64,000 nucleotides of DNA from Chamaea fasciata (lineage: Eukaryota; Chordata; Aves; Passeriformes; Sylviidae): positions 59,263,576-59,327,575 of the forward strand of contig JARCOQ010000002.1 in the NCBI GenBank assembly GCA_029207755.1, given 5' to 3'. Made by a program: the position numbers and the translations under genes. Below, piece after piece: positions 48,001 to 62,158 of this stretch. Each line of letters begins with the position of its first letter. The stretch's first letter is position 1. The notes beneath the pieces are model-generated. The model saw only the letters and a list, made by a program, of their open reading frames with translations. It searched no databases and had not been told where the DNA came from.

Positions 48001-51000
48001 GGAGTATAAAAACCCTTTATATGATAACAGTAGACTTATCTTTCCTGTGAAATAGAATGCAGCACAGAGAGACTTCTACTGCATCACACAGTATGCAGCA
48101 GAATTAGAAGTTTTGACTTGAAAAACAATGTAGGACACAGAAGACATGTTGTATGAAATTATTTTCAGGTCATGGACATTTCCTTTCCAAAAAGATACTG
48201 CTATTTGGCATCCTGTTGTGGACCTTGTTCAGACTGCTCACGAATTTTTATGGTCCATTGCATGGAAGAGAGTGTCCCTCAAGGAGCTTTTGTGTAAACT
48301 GCAACCTGAAGGCAGAGAAGATGCTCAGTTTGCCAGGGTGTGTATTTTTGCTTCAACACAACCAATAAACCAAAGCATCTAAATCATTATTAACGAATGC
48401 ACATCTAAACATATGCCCATACTGATGTAAATGGGCCTGGAATGCCTGAGTCCAGTTTACTTTGGATTAACTGTAATGTAGGACACAAGGCAAATAATCA
48501 AATAAACTCACAAAATCAAATTTTGTTTTATCAATGCAGTCATGACTAATAGAAGCCCATAAGGGCTTTCTTAAGACAAAGAGCAAAACTGTAGTAAAAG
48601 AACAGATTCAGATGTAACCACTGTATATACAATATCATAATAAACTATTAATATAAATTTATTTCATTTTTTTTGTGTTTAGCAGTGTGTAAACAAACAT
48701 AGCATATAGAATCCTTACAAAAAGGATAAGGCAAATATATTTGTTCATTTTCTATGTAATCTGTAACTAAATATGAAAGGCAAACAACTATCATTATTTT
48801 TCAGCACATGAAAACTAGGGATACCAGTGAAATTATACAGCAATGTATTTCATTCAACACAAAACATCATCTTCCATATAGCATTTAAATTGAGAAACTA
48901 GTCATATGTTTATATAGATGCCAGACATGGGTTTTAAAAATGAAGAAAAATGAATAGAAGGGGAGGCCATCAGTATTTGCTAAGCATAAGAATCATATTA
49001 GAAAATCCCCAAATTATTACTGCAATTTTGGAATTCCATTATCAAACTACAGAGAGCAGGAGGAGACATGACTTAATTTCTGAGGATATTAGGACCAAAT
49101 GTAAGTCTCAAGGGGTGCATCTTGGGAGAAGGGTCTGAACTCACAGGGACAAGAATTCCAGCAGGAGATTACTAGGCCAAATTCTTGACAGGCCTATCCC
49201 AAAATTTCTCTCCCTTATGCCTCTCTCCTTGATTGTTAGAACTAATACAATGAAAGTTGTCACATTCTTTTGTGAACTTTGCCTTAGCTTCTGCATTCTT
49301 CTGGGAAGGAACTGAATTTCTGCGTCTTCCTTTCAGTATCAAACTATAATATATGGCCAAAATACATAAATAATAAAGATTAACTTTAACAAGGGTGAGG
49401 TGACTACTAAAACTGAAGATCCAAGTGAAAGATAAAGGAATTTATTCAGTCTCCAAAGAAATCTGGAACAAGTTACCTCTGAAAATGGGTGTTTTATATT
49501 TGAAATTCCAGCAGATCTAAAATTCTATGGATAATATTGATAGTTTGATAAAATATCATGGTTTTCCACTGAAAACAATTTAAGTTCATTTTTCCGTGTT
49601 GCCCGAATTTAATTTACAGTAGATCTGTAAATTCTAAGAGGGAGGTAAATAAGGATTGGTTATATCACAGCTAATTAGTAAAAGATAAATAATGAGAACT
49701 CGTGCCTAGTTTATTGGGGGTTTTTCTCCTAGAAAATACATTGAAAATGGTGACATTACTTCAGAGAGTATAAGATTTATGTATTTGGAGGCTAACAATA
49801 TTTTCATCGTATGTCTGTACTCTCTCCTTCATAGCTGTCATAAATGTTCTGCTACACTTCAATTTTATGACAGTAATTACATCTAAAACGCTTGTGTAAC
49901 TAATATGTAAGTATATTGTAAGCTTGTGCACAGCTAAATGAACTTCTGAAGAAATTGCAATACTTCGTGATTGCAATGTTTGTACATTATTTAATTATAC
50001 CGAGTTGCATTGGGTCTAAAAAAATTTGCACATACTGTGCAATCCCTGAACTTAATGATTACACATAGTTTTAGAACTGATTCATGGTTCATGGTCTCCG
50101 TGGCATTAGAATTAGATAAGATGCTAGTCTTTCAATCCACCTCAGCACTTTATTAGTAAGTGGCATATTTTTTATAGTTAGACATACCAACTCAAATGTA
50201 GTATAAACTGTTTTCCAACTACAGTTGTAATTTACTTCATGCAGACTTAAAATAACTGATTTGTTCTCAAATTATATTTAGAAAGAATTAAAGGAATCCA
50301 TTATATATATTTAACCTAAGAGATTCTGCTATTTCCCAGAAAAGCAACATATATTCTTTTTTTCTTTTTTAGCAAATTAGCCAACATTGCATACCAGAAA
50401 GACAGATAAAAACACATAAATGGTCTTCTTTTTTCCCCAATTTATTGTGGCACTCCACCCTTCAAAGTTTTCTATATTTTGCTTCTCTGATGACAAAAAA
50501 TCTTCAGTACTTCAGCTTTCAGACCATTTCTGAAATAGTCAACTTTTTGGATGTCTGATGGTTTTGATTTTGTTAATGTTTGTACTAGGGTTAGTAATGA
50601 CTTTATTTTGTATTTTCAAGGCACTCTGTCTGGATGTAGAACTTTTATCTAAATATATTTTAGGCATCTTCTGCTTCAAAGTCCCAAATAGCTTAGGTGA
50701 GTGCCTTTCTCAGAATCTCACGAATAATTTACGCTTCTGATCTTAATATATTTTTTGCACAGATTTCTCTAACCACATTGAAATCTTGTTTAACAGAATA
50801 AAAAAAGACCAGCTAAACAAAACAAAAGCCCACCAAAACAAAACAAACACTTTGCTTGAAGAGACTGACTTTCTGACGTTCGCTGTCCTTTGCCCTTGCT
50901 CTTCTCCCTTGGAAGTTTGCTTTGAAGGCAGATCTCTGTTAAGGGAGTAAAATAGTCCCATTGGACTTCTAAGGATTTATCAGGAGAAAACTACTACAAA

Positions 51001-54000
51001 TGGTTGAATGGTGGTAGGTGAATTAGAGCCCCTTCTTTGGTAATCTAGAGCTTCTCTGCTAACCAACCCTGTGGCCAGTTCTAATGCATAATCACTAATG
51101 TCTGGTACATGACATTTTTTGCCATCTCTTTTCTTGTCACAGTATTTTTCTTGCTTAAAACTTCTGAATCAGCAAAGATTGACTGCATTTGAAAAAGGGG
51201 ACATCTCTTTATTCAAATTATTCAGTCTGTGCTACCATCATTTTGAGATCACAGCCCGGCATGAAAGACACAAATTAAGATGTAAATCTATACTTCCAGA
51301 ATGGAATTAGCTGCTTGCAAGCTACAAGTAGAGTGTGTTATAAACACATGCCAAATTCCTATGTTGTACTCCAAATTTTCATACATTAAAATACTTGAGT
51401 ACTAGCAAGTATCTGCCTATATTCAATAACAATATTTTGGACATTTCTGCACCAAGTACAAGTTCATCAAACAGAAAAAAAAAAAATATTCCATCTGCCT
51501 TGAGTATAACATGAAAGAGGGAGCAAGTTGGCCTGAAGCAGCCCCTCTTCTCTTCGGACTACTGTGCTGTTGGCAGGAGTGTATCCTCTTTCGACAGAAG
51601 AAAAAAAAAAAGAAATTACGATAAAAAGGCAGACAAGTAAAAAAATCCCTTCCTGAAACAATAATCTCTGCAGGCATGAAAGAGAAGATATCAGCCTGCT
51701 TTCCATGAAAAATAAAACAAAGGCATGTGCTACACCAAATACTCCTGTACATCTAGTGGGAGGTAATTGAATTAAAAATACCCACCCTGAGGTGAAAATA
51801 GTTTCTGTGCCTGTATTTGCTGCCCTAAAACAAAGGCTTTTGGATAACTTACACGATTTCAGGAGCTACTTTTCCCACCGCAGGCAATATTTCACAGTTG
51901 CAAGCACAGGTGCCAAAGTGTACCAGAAAGGAGGTTACCAATAATTAGACTCATAAGGGTTCTTTCTGGGGATTTCAAATCAAAACTGGACTGGTTGAGA
52001 TTTATGGAAAGGTGAAGTTTAGGCTGTAGGACTGGGGACACAGGAGCTTGTAGACAAAAGGAAAGAGAGTCAGATGAGAAACCACAGAGGAAGAGAGTAC
52101 TAAAGGAAAGCTTTAGAAAAAAAATGTACATAAGGAAGCAGTCAGCCTACCAAAAGAACTCAGAAGGAAACTGTTAGTTAAATGTATAGGAAAGGATGAA
52201 GGAAACAGAAGAAAGTGATTTATGCCTAAAACATTACATTCAAGAATCAAACTGAGGGTATGAACACAAACTGTGTAGGAATGCTGGTTAAGGTAATACC
52301 ATACACTACCACCACTTGTTTCTTTCCACAACCATACTGGATTGCACTTTCCACATGTATTCTCTCAAGATCTGGCACTTGCAGACCCTTGCAGTTTGTG
52401 AGGAAACACACTTTAATTTGCAACATTACTAAACCTTTCTCTGGATCCATTTATGCACAAAATAGTTTCAATTGTCTATTTTTCACTGTCACTCAATCTG
52501 CCTTGTACTTTGCGGATTCCCTCACATTTTGTGCAAACTCTAGATCAGCTTCAAAAGAAACAAACTTTATTCTAGCAAATGAAAGGGTTAAGGTATTTAT
52601 AACAAGATGAGGCATAAGTTTCCCTTGATGAAAGACAATTAATTAAAAAAACCCATGATCCCCCACAAAAAAAAAAAACAAAACAAAAAAAGGAAACTAA
52701 AAAAGCAAGCAAACAAACAAACAAATCCAAACAAACAAACCAAAACTTGACAATAGCAAAATACCCCAAAACAGAGCAAACAAACAAAAAAAGGTAACTA
52801 AAAATCCCCCACTGCTTTGAATAAATCTCAGCACTAATTGCTTTTAGCTGTTTCTGTATATTACCAAACTTAGCATTTGGGTAGTTTGTAAATTAGTAGG
52901 GCTGGATCATCTCTGTTCACTGTAGACTGCACCTTTTTTTTTTTTTTTTTCCATTTATTTTGCTTCTATCTTTTTTCGTGTTTGGAATTCCATTAAGAAG
53001 ATAGTTTGAGTATTGGAAATCCTTTCATAAGTATGGCTACAATAGCTAAAAAGATTCCCCTTTAAATACAAACAAATATTTTAATGCAGGCTCTTACGAC
53101 TCACTAATTGCAAATAAAGAGATTTTTTTTTTCCTCTCTTTGGAGACATATTTCCAGTGCATTGGATTGCTACACTCTTTGAAGATTGTACCTCAAAGTT
53201 AGCATTTCCCACACATTTCATTAAAATTAATCACAATCTCATTGTTATTTCTTCAAAGACACCACACACAACATAATGGATTAGCTGTCTGGCTTGTTTC
53301 TTTTGCACTCCATTACCTTTTGTATTTTCAGGACCTTTAATATAATATGAGGAACCTCACTCTTGAAGAGAAAAGGGAAGCAGGACATTAAAACACTCCT
53401 ATTCCAATCTGAACATTAGATCAAATTACTGACAAAGAGCCACTCTGTATTACTAGGAAGTAGCCTGAAACAATGGATCCCTGTTCATTCTCTTTGCTTA
53501 GTTTTTATTTTGCTCCCTGGCTATGTCTTACACCATTCCAACTGGCTATCTAGAAGACAAGTCTTTTAAAGAGATACCTAATCCCTAACAGTTTGGAGGT
53601 AAGTCAGTCTTCTTAGTTGCTTGGTTTCAGAGTAAAGGATCTGTCTCTGATGATGCTATTTAGCCATATTAACACAGTGGCTGAATAAAGACTGAATGGA
53701 ACAAAGGGTTTTTTAAGAGTTGCAAAGGTGCGCAGGGAACACAAGAGGCAAATTAAAAGGAAACACTAATGGTAACTTTGTTGTTATAATACTTAACAGA
53801 CTGTGCTAGGTACGACAAAAGAACAAAAAAGAAACATAAGGTTGAACTGCACAAAGCTTATGATCTAGTTTATAAGACAGTCACCCCAAATAGGATGTTA
53901 TCCGACAGTAAAAGGAGAAGAAAGTAAATCCTGAGTTTATGCTACCCAGTAGTAATGGAGAGCCCAATTATTGGAAAGCCACGGGTAGAATCAGTATATT

Positions 54001-55200
54001 TCAGGGTCTTAAAAGCAAAGGAGGTTTACAAAGAAGAAAAATAAGCGAAAAGTAAAAAACAAGCAACAAAAAGAGGAGAAAATAAAGAGAAGAGGTGGCA
54101 CTCCTGAAGTACATAAACAAAAATAGTTCCAAAATCAAGAAGTACTTTTGTCCTCAACTTGGGACTTTTGACCATATTCTTAGAGTTATTTTATGCAATT
54201 TTTGTGATTAATTCAATTACTTTAAATTAATGAAATTACCAGAAGATTTTGCTAAATATTTTATTGTTGTTGTAGTTATTTAGCTGAAGAAGAATTAATC
54301 TCCAAGAATGCAATAAATTTATCAGTATTTCCTAGAATAATTAGATGCAATGAATTTTATATGAAGTTAAAATCTTTATGCTGTTTCTAGAAATAATTGT
54401 TATATCTCAACAGAAAGATGCCGATCAGTTACTCCTGGTGAGAGTCCCGGGTGTTTCAACACATTGAATATGCAATCTTCAGAAAGTCATTACAATTTAA
54501 ATGAATAACAAAGACTCTATTTGCTGTGATTTCTGTTGCTGTTAAAGCAGCCTTTTGGTCTTTAAAGGAAGCTACATAATACTGCTCAGATTTTTTTAAC
54601 TTTTAGTAATATTGCTATGATTTTTCTAATCCTCAGTGACAGAAATAGTGGGTGCTTCCATTGTGCCTTCTAGAGGGTCATGAGTACACTAGTAGAAGCA
54701 CTAAATGAAAGCAGAACACATTATTAAACATTTTGTGTGAAACCTTCCTTCTTCTATTAGCACAAAGTTTGGCAAAAAATCTCTACATCCTTCTCCACTG
54801 ACAAATGCAAGCACTCATGTTTCAATACAGTATTCTTGTTTCGTTATCTTGTATCTAAAGATGCCAATGCTGAGGCATCATAAACATGAACAAGAAAATG
54901 AAAAAAAAAAAAGCTTCTACTTATCTCATGCAAACAATTACAATTACCAAATGAACAAAAAGTCCCAGGTCTGCACAGCCTGTGACCAGAAGCTTAAAAC
55001 TCACATTCTCAAGGCTGAACAATATCGTAAAATCACCTAAACAAATTTTAAAAAATAAGATCTGCTTCAGGAATAAATTTTATTTGCCTTTTGGAGAAAT
55101 ATCCAATGTTTGTATTACCTGCTGTCCTCAAACACTCAGTGAGTGCAGGAATCATGTAGGGATCCCATTTAAGATGCTCTACGGTAACTTCATTTTGATA
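48001..55200. other. Non-coding AT-rich DNA, about 7 kb, no gene recognised
   Basis: Short unrecognised frames only, including a 78-codon frame at 48146-48382. Contains an AAAC-rich tract (52661-52792) and a poly-T run near 52934-52951. The region 52830-53340, apart from its T runs, has dense TAAT/ATTA cores and little repeat content and may be conserved non-coding DNA. Confidence 0.6.
52661..52792. repeat. AAAC-type low-complexity tract
   Basis: A-rich sequence with repeated AAAC/CAAA units, clearest at 52705-52741; the complement is GTTT-rich. The phenylalanine/cysteine-rich minus-strand frame here (52572-52787) is compositional. Confidence 0.9.
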
Positions 55201-55400
55201 TGAGGAAGAAATTTACACTGAGAACAACAGTTCACTGGAAGAATCTCCCCAGGCACATGACAGAGTCCCCATGACTGGAGGTTTTCAAGATGCAATCTGA
55301 CAGGTTATGTGATAATCTCATCTAGGCTCCACTTCCCTTAAAAGGTTGGAATATACAGTCTATCCAAGTCCCTTCCATCTGATGTCACTCTATGATTCTG
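55201..55400 (+). mobile_element. CR1 LINE 3' end, plus strand, diverged
   Basis: CR1 3' features in order: ATGAGGAAGAAATTTACACTG, CCCATGACTGGAGGTTTTCAAGA near 55269, GATAATCTCATCTAGGCTCC, AAGTCCCTTCCATCTGATG and CTCTATGATTCTG at the tail. More diverged than the 26.8-kb copy. Confidence 0.88.
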
Positions 55401-58400
55401 TAGTTGTACCTGTGGTGTGTTGACCTTAGTCAGCTGTCCAGCACTTATCCAGTCACTCTTCTGAAGAGGACAGAGGGAGAAAATAAGGTGATCATTAAGT
55501 ATCAAAATAAAGATAGGGATTTCTGCTATCAAGTACTATCATGGCTGTGAGAAGGCACCAAACTGTTGATTCTTTCATTTTGAGTATAGAGTTCAAGAGT
55601 AACCAAACCTTTTTCTTTTATTATCATGAGACGAAATTTCATGTCAAAACTGACCTTAGTAATACATGTCTTTGACAAACACAACTGTCAGTAACAAAAG
55701 TGTTATTTTCCTTTCTATCAGAATTCCATTAAAAAAAAAATCTACATCAGGGTTGTTTATTTCTTGAGACATAATTCTGGACTATGTGAGTCTCTGAATC
55801 GATAAAAGCATAAGCCTGAAGTTAAAAGAGCTGTAAGCTATTTATCTCCTGTATTCTTCTGTAAAGGCTCTGAGAGGGATACGCTAATTTGATACATTGC
55901 TATTCAGTCCAAAAGCTGAAGTATATTCATAAAAATTGTTATTAATTGTCATTAATTATTCATTTCATGGCTGTGTTATGAAGTGAAAATAAGTACCATC
56001 CAGCTACAAGAAATCCATCTCAAACATTAATCTCCTTCCCCTGGGCTATAATTGTAGGACTTGGATAGCACTTTCATGGAAATCATCTGACTTTTTTTCT
56101 CTTCCTCAGCTGACCAACAGCTTGCTAAGAACACAGTCCATAAGGGTTTCTTAGTTTGTGCATAATATCTGCACCAGAGAATCAGGTTTTTACAGGTCTG
56201 TCTTCAGTTGAGAAACACCACTATTTAGTAGTTCAGAAACTCAAGTTCAGATCCTAAAAAAAACCCCAAAAAACGGTTTTGGGGATGAAAAGGAAGTACT
56301 AATGATTAATGGTTGCTTATTCTCTAAAACAAAGAGTAAAGATAGAAGGAAACTTGAGGTTTTCATCAATTTATTCCATCTTTAGTCACTACTGTCAATA
56401 AATAACTAGGTATAGTAGAGCTAGTATTTCTATGTGCTCTGAGTATAACATGGTGACTGAAAACTGCTATATATTACAGGTCTCTCTCTTCCCTACCAGT
56501 AAGCATCAAGTTCTAATTCAGCACAATTTCAGTATTATCCAGCCCCATACACAATAGGAATTGATGATCTGCTCTTTCACCTGTTTCTGTTCTTTGTGAC
56601 AAATTGATCTGATAAACCAGAAAATTAAACTGTGTCTGGAGAAGCCACATTAAATTCCACCAAAAATAGAAGAAATAGGATATATACTTATTTGGATCAG
56701 GCAAGCATTCTGATGAAACCTTAACTATAAATCATAGTGACTAATCAAACACAACAGCGTTCAGAATGACATACAACACACTTTTAAACACAGATGAGAA
56801 GTCAGCACAAATTCAACTAGAAATAAAAGCAGGAGGTATAAACTTGAAAAGAGTGTGATTATCCTTTTAATTGTATAACCTACCCCAAAATCTTCCACTG
56901 AATTAATGAGGCCATACTGTCATCTTCCCCAAACAATGAATAAGAAAATAATAACAATCGTGACAAAGCAGAAACTAGAAATCTTAGCAGTGACTTAGGT
57001 GTTGAGTTTCACACCTGAAATAACAAACAGCAAAAAGTGTGACCAGTTTGAGAACATCATATGTACTGCAAATACTTTGCTTATAAATATACTTAGGCAT
57101 AGTAGCAAAAGAAAGGATAAAATGTGTTAGAAGTTGCAAAACTTCAATATGGAATTATTTAATGCATTGTCAAAGCACAGAATTTTCCAAGTTAAACTAG
57201 GCTACTAATATCCCACAGAATTTATACTATTCCTGAAAAGAGTGGAAAATACAGCACTTAGCTGGTTATTGAGGAGGAAAATATTTCCTGTTCCAAAAAA
57301 AAGTACCATTTTGTTTTGAAGAATCTTACTGTGTTTCCCTTCTGTTTCATAAGGTAATGGAACTAAAGAAATTAGTTACTCCTTTTAAAATTACTTCATT
57401 CTACTGAAAACCATGAAGTAAATGTTTCATTCCACAATATTCTTCACCTGGGAAATTCCACTGACCTCAGAATTCAGCTCTGGATATATACAAGAAGGGT
57501 AACTTTTACTAATTTTTCCCCCATGGGCACATCCTAAGGCTTGCCCAAACTAAAATGGCATCCATCTTTTATATGAGGCTACAGAACATGAAAATCAGCA
57601 CCTCAGACCTGAGCTTTGACTACAATTTCTTCTGTGAACAAGCATTGTGATGAGTTTGCATGAAATTTGGACTTCATTAATTTAGGAAGAAAATTTTATA
57701 TTTTTCACCTCAATGAAGCCCTGAGTTACAATACAGTCATTTCATTTTTAAACCATATACAGCAGTTACTCTGCACCACAGATGCAGGACTAGAAGGTTG
57801 GCTCTGTTTTGATCCTCCTTACTGCTCACGTCTTTAACTTGCAGACAGATATTATCCTCCTGGTATCAGAGACTTCAGAAACAAAAGGATGAGCCTTTAA
57901 AGGGTTCTAAAGAAAAAGGAAATATCTCCATGATTGTATTATATTGCTTTAGGCCTTTATCCAAAGCCCACTGATAGATCCCTAAATATTTCCAGAGGGT
58001 ATAGGCTCTTATTTTCTGCCTGCTTCTGGTGCTATAAAAATTGTGAGATAGGGTGAAGTAGAGTGGGTAGAGCCTTCCTGTTCTTCTTTGAGCAGAATGC
58101 AAGAAAACAGGATCTTCACAATGATGCAACATCAAATCCAACCGAAACTAACAAACAAAAGCCCCACAAACCAACAACCAACACAAAAAAACCCAAAACC
58201 AAACAAAAAAAAACCCAAACCAAAATAATAAAAAACCACAAAATGCAGCAACGCAATTTTCATTATCCTTAGTATAAGAAAAAGTTATAGGTGTAAAGTA
58301 ATTCTCACTCAGAACATATAATCATCCAAAGAATTATCACAAATGAAGATATTACATTTCTTTTGAATCTTTCCTTCTGGATAATAGGAAGACACTAGAA

Positions 58401-61189
58401 AAAGCACAGAAATTAAGTAAAGAAATTTCCTGAATTGGCACACTGGAAACAATCAGTTTCACCATCTCATTTCCCCTTCATCACCTCTCAAGAAAAGCAG
58501 AGATTTACATGCATTTTGAAAAGAAGATTTTTTCCTCATTCTACTTACCTTTAAATCAAAATGCAAGGGGGAAAAAACCCAAATTGTTGTTTTTCCCTTT
58601 GTTCACAGCAAGAGAAATATTTTTCTCTAATCACCCACTGGTTAAAGTTCTCAGAATGAACTAGTTCACAGTTTAAAAAAAAAATAAACAAATAAAAAAA
58701 TGTATAGTCAATAAGAGTACTATAATTTGCTAGCATTATAATTTGGCAATGTAAGCTTTATGTCAATCAGTCACCCTCTGCCACTTTATACAAACCTGTT
58801 TTTTGAGAAATGTTTCAATACATCCTGGCACCTGAAGCTGAGAGAACTATCCAAGTCATTCCACCACAGAGACGAAAGTGAACATTCATCTGTAACATAA
58901 CAAATAGAAATAGATGAGCACAGAAAGCAAGACACACAACCAAGTGCTTTCCCATATCTAGTACACATAAGCATTACATTCTGGTGGCATTGCTTTCAAC
59001 AGAAAAAAGAAGGGAGTCTCTGTATTAAAATAACACTTCAGGTTCAGAACTAAGATGACACCTGGAAGAGGCAAGGTTCTGTTTTTCTGTCCGTAGAATG
59101 CAGAAAGGCAAAGAAGATGATACAGCACTCTATTAATTTCTGTTCTGAAAATATTAGTTTTATTTTTAAGTTAATATGGAAATATAGTTCATGGTAGTGT
59201 ATTATAATATGCAGCATAGTAATTGTTTATTGCAGTTGGTATTGCAAAGGTCATTCAAATGGAATGGCTGTATTGGTTTTTCTATACATATTATTTTTGG
59301 TTAGGATGAGGTCAGGAATCAACAGGAGCAGTAGTATGACTCACAAGATAGAGTTAGCCAAAATTACAAAAATTGTCATTTCAATTGGAGTGAATGGAAA
59401 TTTTTCTAGAAATGAAAAGGGTTCTTACAGATATTACAATAACATTGAGTCTTTAGATACTGTAGACAAAATATTGTGGTTGCACCTTGTGTTTCCCTCA
59501 CACAAGATTGGCTAAATAAGGACGTGCTCTGAGACTCACAATGGTCCTGTGTTAAAGCACATTAAAACTAAAATTCTGTTTTATATTCTGTGATGACAGA
59601 CACTCCAAACACAGTAATTTATAGAACCACAAATCTTTACCCAGGTCTTCAAGCAAGTATCAGTGAGGGTCACAATAAATACAACCGAGCAGCAAGATCT
59701 CCAAATGGCCTGCAACATCTCAGGAAAACAGGAATGACAGAATCTATGGAGTTTTAACCAATTTTGTGTCATTATGAAACAGAGAACATTAAGTCCTTGT
59801 AGATGATTGTAAAGACAAGACTGACAAAAGCATTATGCATCTCAATGAAAGTGCTAAGAAAAATGCATATTCATGAGACAATCTGCAGACACTGTTCCAT
59901 GCCAACCTCATTGCAAACACCTTGCTCCTTACACAGAAACAGTAACTGCCTTGTTCCAAGGCAGGAAACACTCACTTGTCAAATTAACCTGTTAAATCTT
60001 CAGTTATCCTTTCTCTAAGGATGTTTCAGAACCAAGTTGGAGCGTCCATCTGAAACAACAGAAAATAAGACCTGCAAATACAAAATGTGCAAATACACAG
60101 GATCCTTTTTGAAACTGAATGCTTTGAGAGTAACTTGAATGAATTCCTACGTATGCTGTAGGAAGCAAAATTCAACAGTATACGTTAAGCAGAAAGGAGA
60201 TTTTTTTATTCTACTTGACCAAAAAGCCATGGAGTCTTGAAATAGATTTAATCAGTGAAGAGATATATTTCTGGCTTAATCAATAAATTTCTTGCACAAT
60301 AAAATGAGAAAAGAAACATCAGTGTCCACTGCAGAATTCGATTATGAAAAAAATTCAAAATAAGGATCTCCAAATAGTGATGGAAAACTGGAGAGAAATA
60401 AGGCAATGATTTCATTTATTCTCAGTACCTCCTGCTGAAGAGTCATGGACTGTTGAGGTGAAATTCACTTTATTCATAAGTTACCGAGGTTTATCAGTCT
60501 ATTCTATTGACTGTAACAAAAATGAATATGAAAGAAATGGAAATGTAAAACTGGAAATGCAAACAGACTATGTAAACCCTGTCGAAAACTGAAACCCTGA
60601 GAGCTATTGAAAATGGAAAATCCATGATCTGCAAGACAATGTTTTAAAAATTGAAGGATGAATTTGAAATTTTAATCAAAAGTGCAGATACCAACATGCT
60701 TTTAGGTCACTTGCATTAGTGTAATGCAATAAAACTAAATTTTAATCAATCAAAAAAGGACTCCTAACTGTAGTTTAAACAGATTCTGTCTCAACTGCAT
60801 GCTACTCTGAATCCTATCCTTTTTAGAGACAATAGATAGTTTACAACCCTTTAAAATCATAAATCTGTGCCTGATACGCACTATTTTGAATTAAAAAACT
60901 GGAAGGCACATTTCTTTTCTATCAGCATGATTTTGAGACAGAAGCTTTTCCTAGACTAGGAACTGAGCTTTCACAGAGTAGCCTTTGAAAATTACTCCTT
61001 CAGCCTATGTCTGGTAGGTGTAATGCAGCAATTTAAGAGCTGGAATACCACACTTCATTTATTGTAATGACATGCTTGCAGACAGATAAAAAAACCTCTT
61101 AGAAGAGTAGGTTGAAGTCTACAATCAGTGTGACAGACAATCTCCACGTTCACTGAAGGCTCTGATGGGGGCTTTACCTAAAAGGTCTT
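55401..61189. other. Non-coding AT-rich DNA, no gene recognised
   Basis: About 5.8 kb with only short unrecognised frames; contains the CCAAA/AAAC low-complexity tract at 58141-58240 and a few A runs. No other repeat recognised. Confidence 0.6.
58141..58240. repeat. A/C-rich low-complexity tract
   Basis: A hundred bases of AAACC, CAACA and AAAC-like units with almost no T (GGTTT-like on the other strand). No coding content despite an open frame of lysine, proline and threonine codons. Confidence 0.9.
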
Positions 61190-61640
61190 AGAATTATAGA
61201 ATTGTTTAGCTACCTTTAAGACAATCAAGTCCAACCATTAGCCCAGCAATGCAAAGCCATTACTAAGCCACTAAACCATGTCCCTAAGCACAACATGCAC
61301 ATGCCTTTTAAAAACCTGTATGTATGGGCATTCAACCACTTCCCTGGGCAACCTGCACCAAGGCTTGACAACAGCTTTGGTGAAGAACTTTTTTTCCTAA
61401 GAGGCAATCTAAACCTCACCTAGAGGAACTTGAGGTCATTTCCTCTCACTCTATTTCTTGCTGCTTGGGAGAAAAGACCAGCATTCACCTTGTTACAGCT
61501 TTCATTCAGGTAGTTGTAGAGAATGATGAGGTCCCTTCTAAGACTTCTTTTCTCCAGACTAAACAACCCCAGTTCAGCCACTTCTCAAAGACTTGTGCTC
61601 CAGACCCTTCAAAGGCTTGTGCTCCAGACCCTTCACACCT
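61190..61640 (-). mobile_element. CR1 LINE 3' end, minus strand, with 24-bp duplication
   Basis: Read right to left, this is a CR1 3' end. Plus-strand landmarks: AGAATTATAGAATTGTTTAG at the terminus, CAATCAAGTCCAACCATTAG, CACTAAACCATGTCCCTAAG, CAACCACTTCCCTGGGCAAC, GAACTTGAGGTCATTTCCTC, TTCAGGTAGTTGTAGAGAAT and CTCCAGACTAAACAACCCC. It resembles a different CR1 subfamily from the 7.2-kb copy. The unit CTTGTGCTCCAGACCCTTCA is present twice, starting at 61592 and 61616; CR1 normally has it once. The coding part is degraded. Confidence 0.9.
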
Positions 61641-62098
61641 TCTTTCTGTTCCATCAAAAGTACAAGGAGTCTAGGCCAAAAGCAGGTCTGAGGACAAGCT
61701 TACAGAGTATATCTAAAAGGTCCACCTCGGAGGCGGAGCTTAAGACAGATGCACCTCCACCATACCTGAACTGAAATCCAGGCATCAGTTGGGATCTCAG
61801 GTGAGGCTGCTTAGGGCCATTATGGCTTGGCACAACATCAGGGTAAAAAATTAGCATGCTATCAAATGTTTTAGGTTTTTTACAAAGAAAAAGTAGAATT
61901 AACATGGTATCTTAATTGCAATGGTTTCAGGACAAAAATATATCTCTCATATTACACACAATTGGAAAAATATTTACTCTTTTTTTTTTTTTTTGCAGTA
62001 CAAACACAAGTCTGTATTAATTTTCTTTTTAATTCTAAAACTCTTTTCCATGAATTACCTAAGGGGAAATAGTAAAACATAGAATCCAATGTATCTGT

Positions 62099-62158
62099 TG
62101 TTTTGTGGTTTGTTTGTTTTTGGTTTTTTTTTGTTTTTGTTTTTGTTTTTTTTTTTAA
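62099..62158. repeat. GTTTTT low-complexity tract
   Basis: GTTT and GTTTTT units followed by a T run of about 12. Confidence 0.92.

Noticed and set aside
48146..48382. Two overlapping frames of 71 and 78 codons
   Set aside because: Non-repetitive but unrecognised, without splice or promoter context; two overlapping open frames of this size occur by chance.
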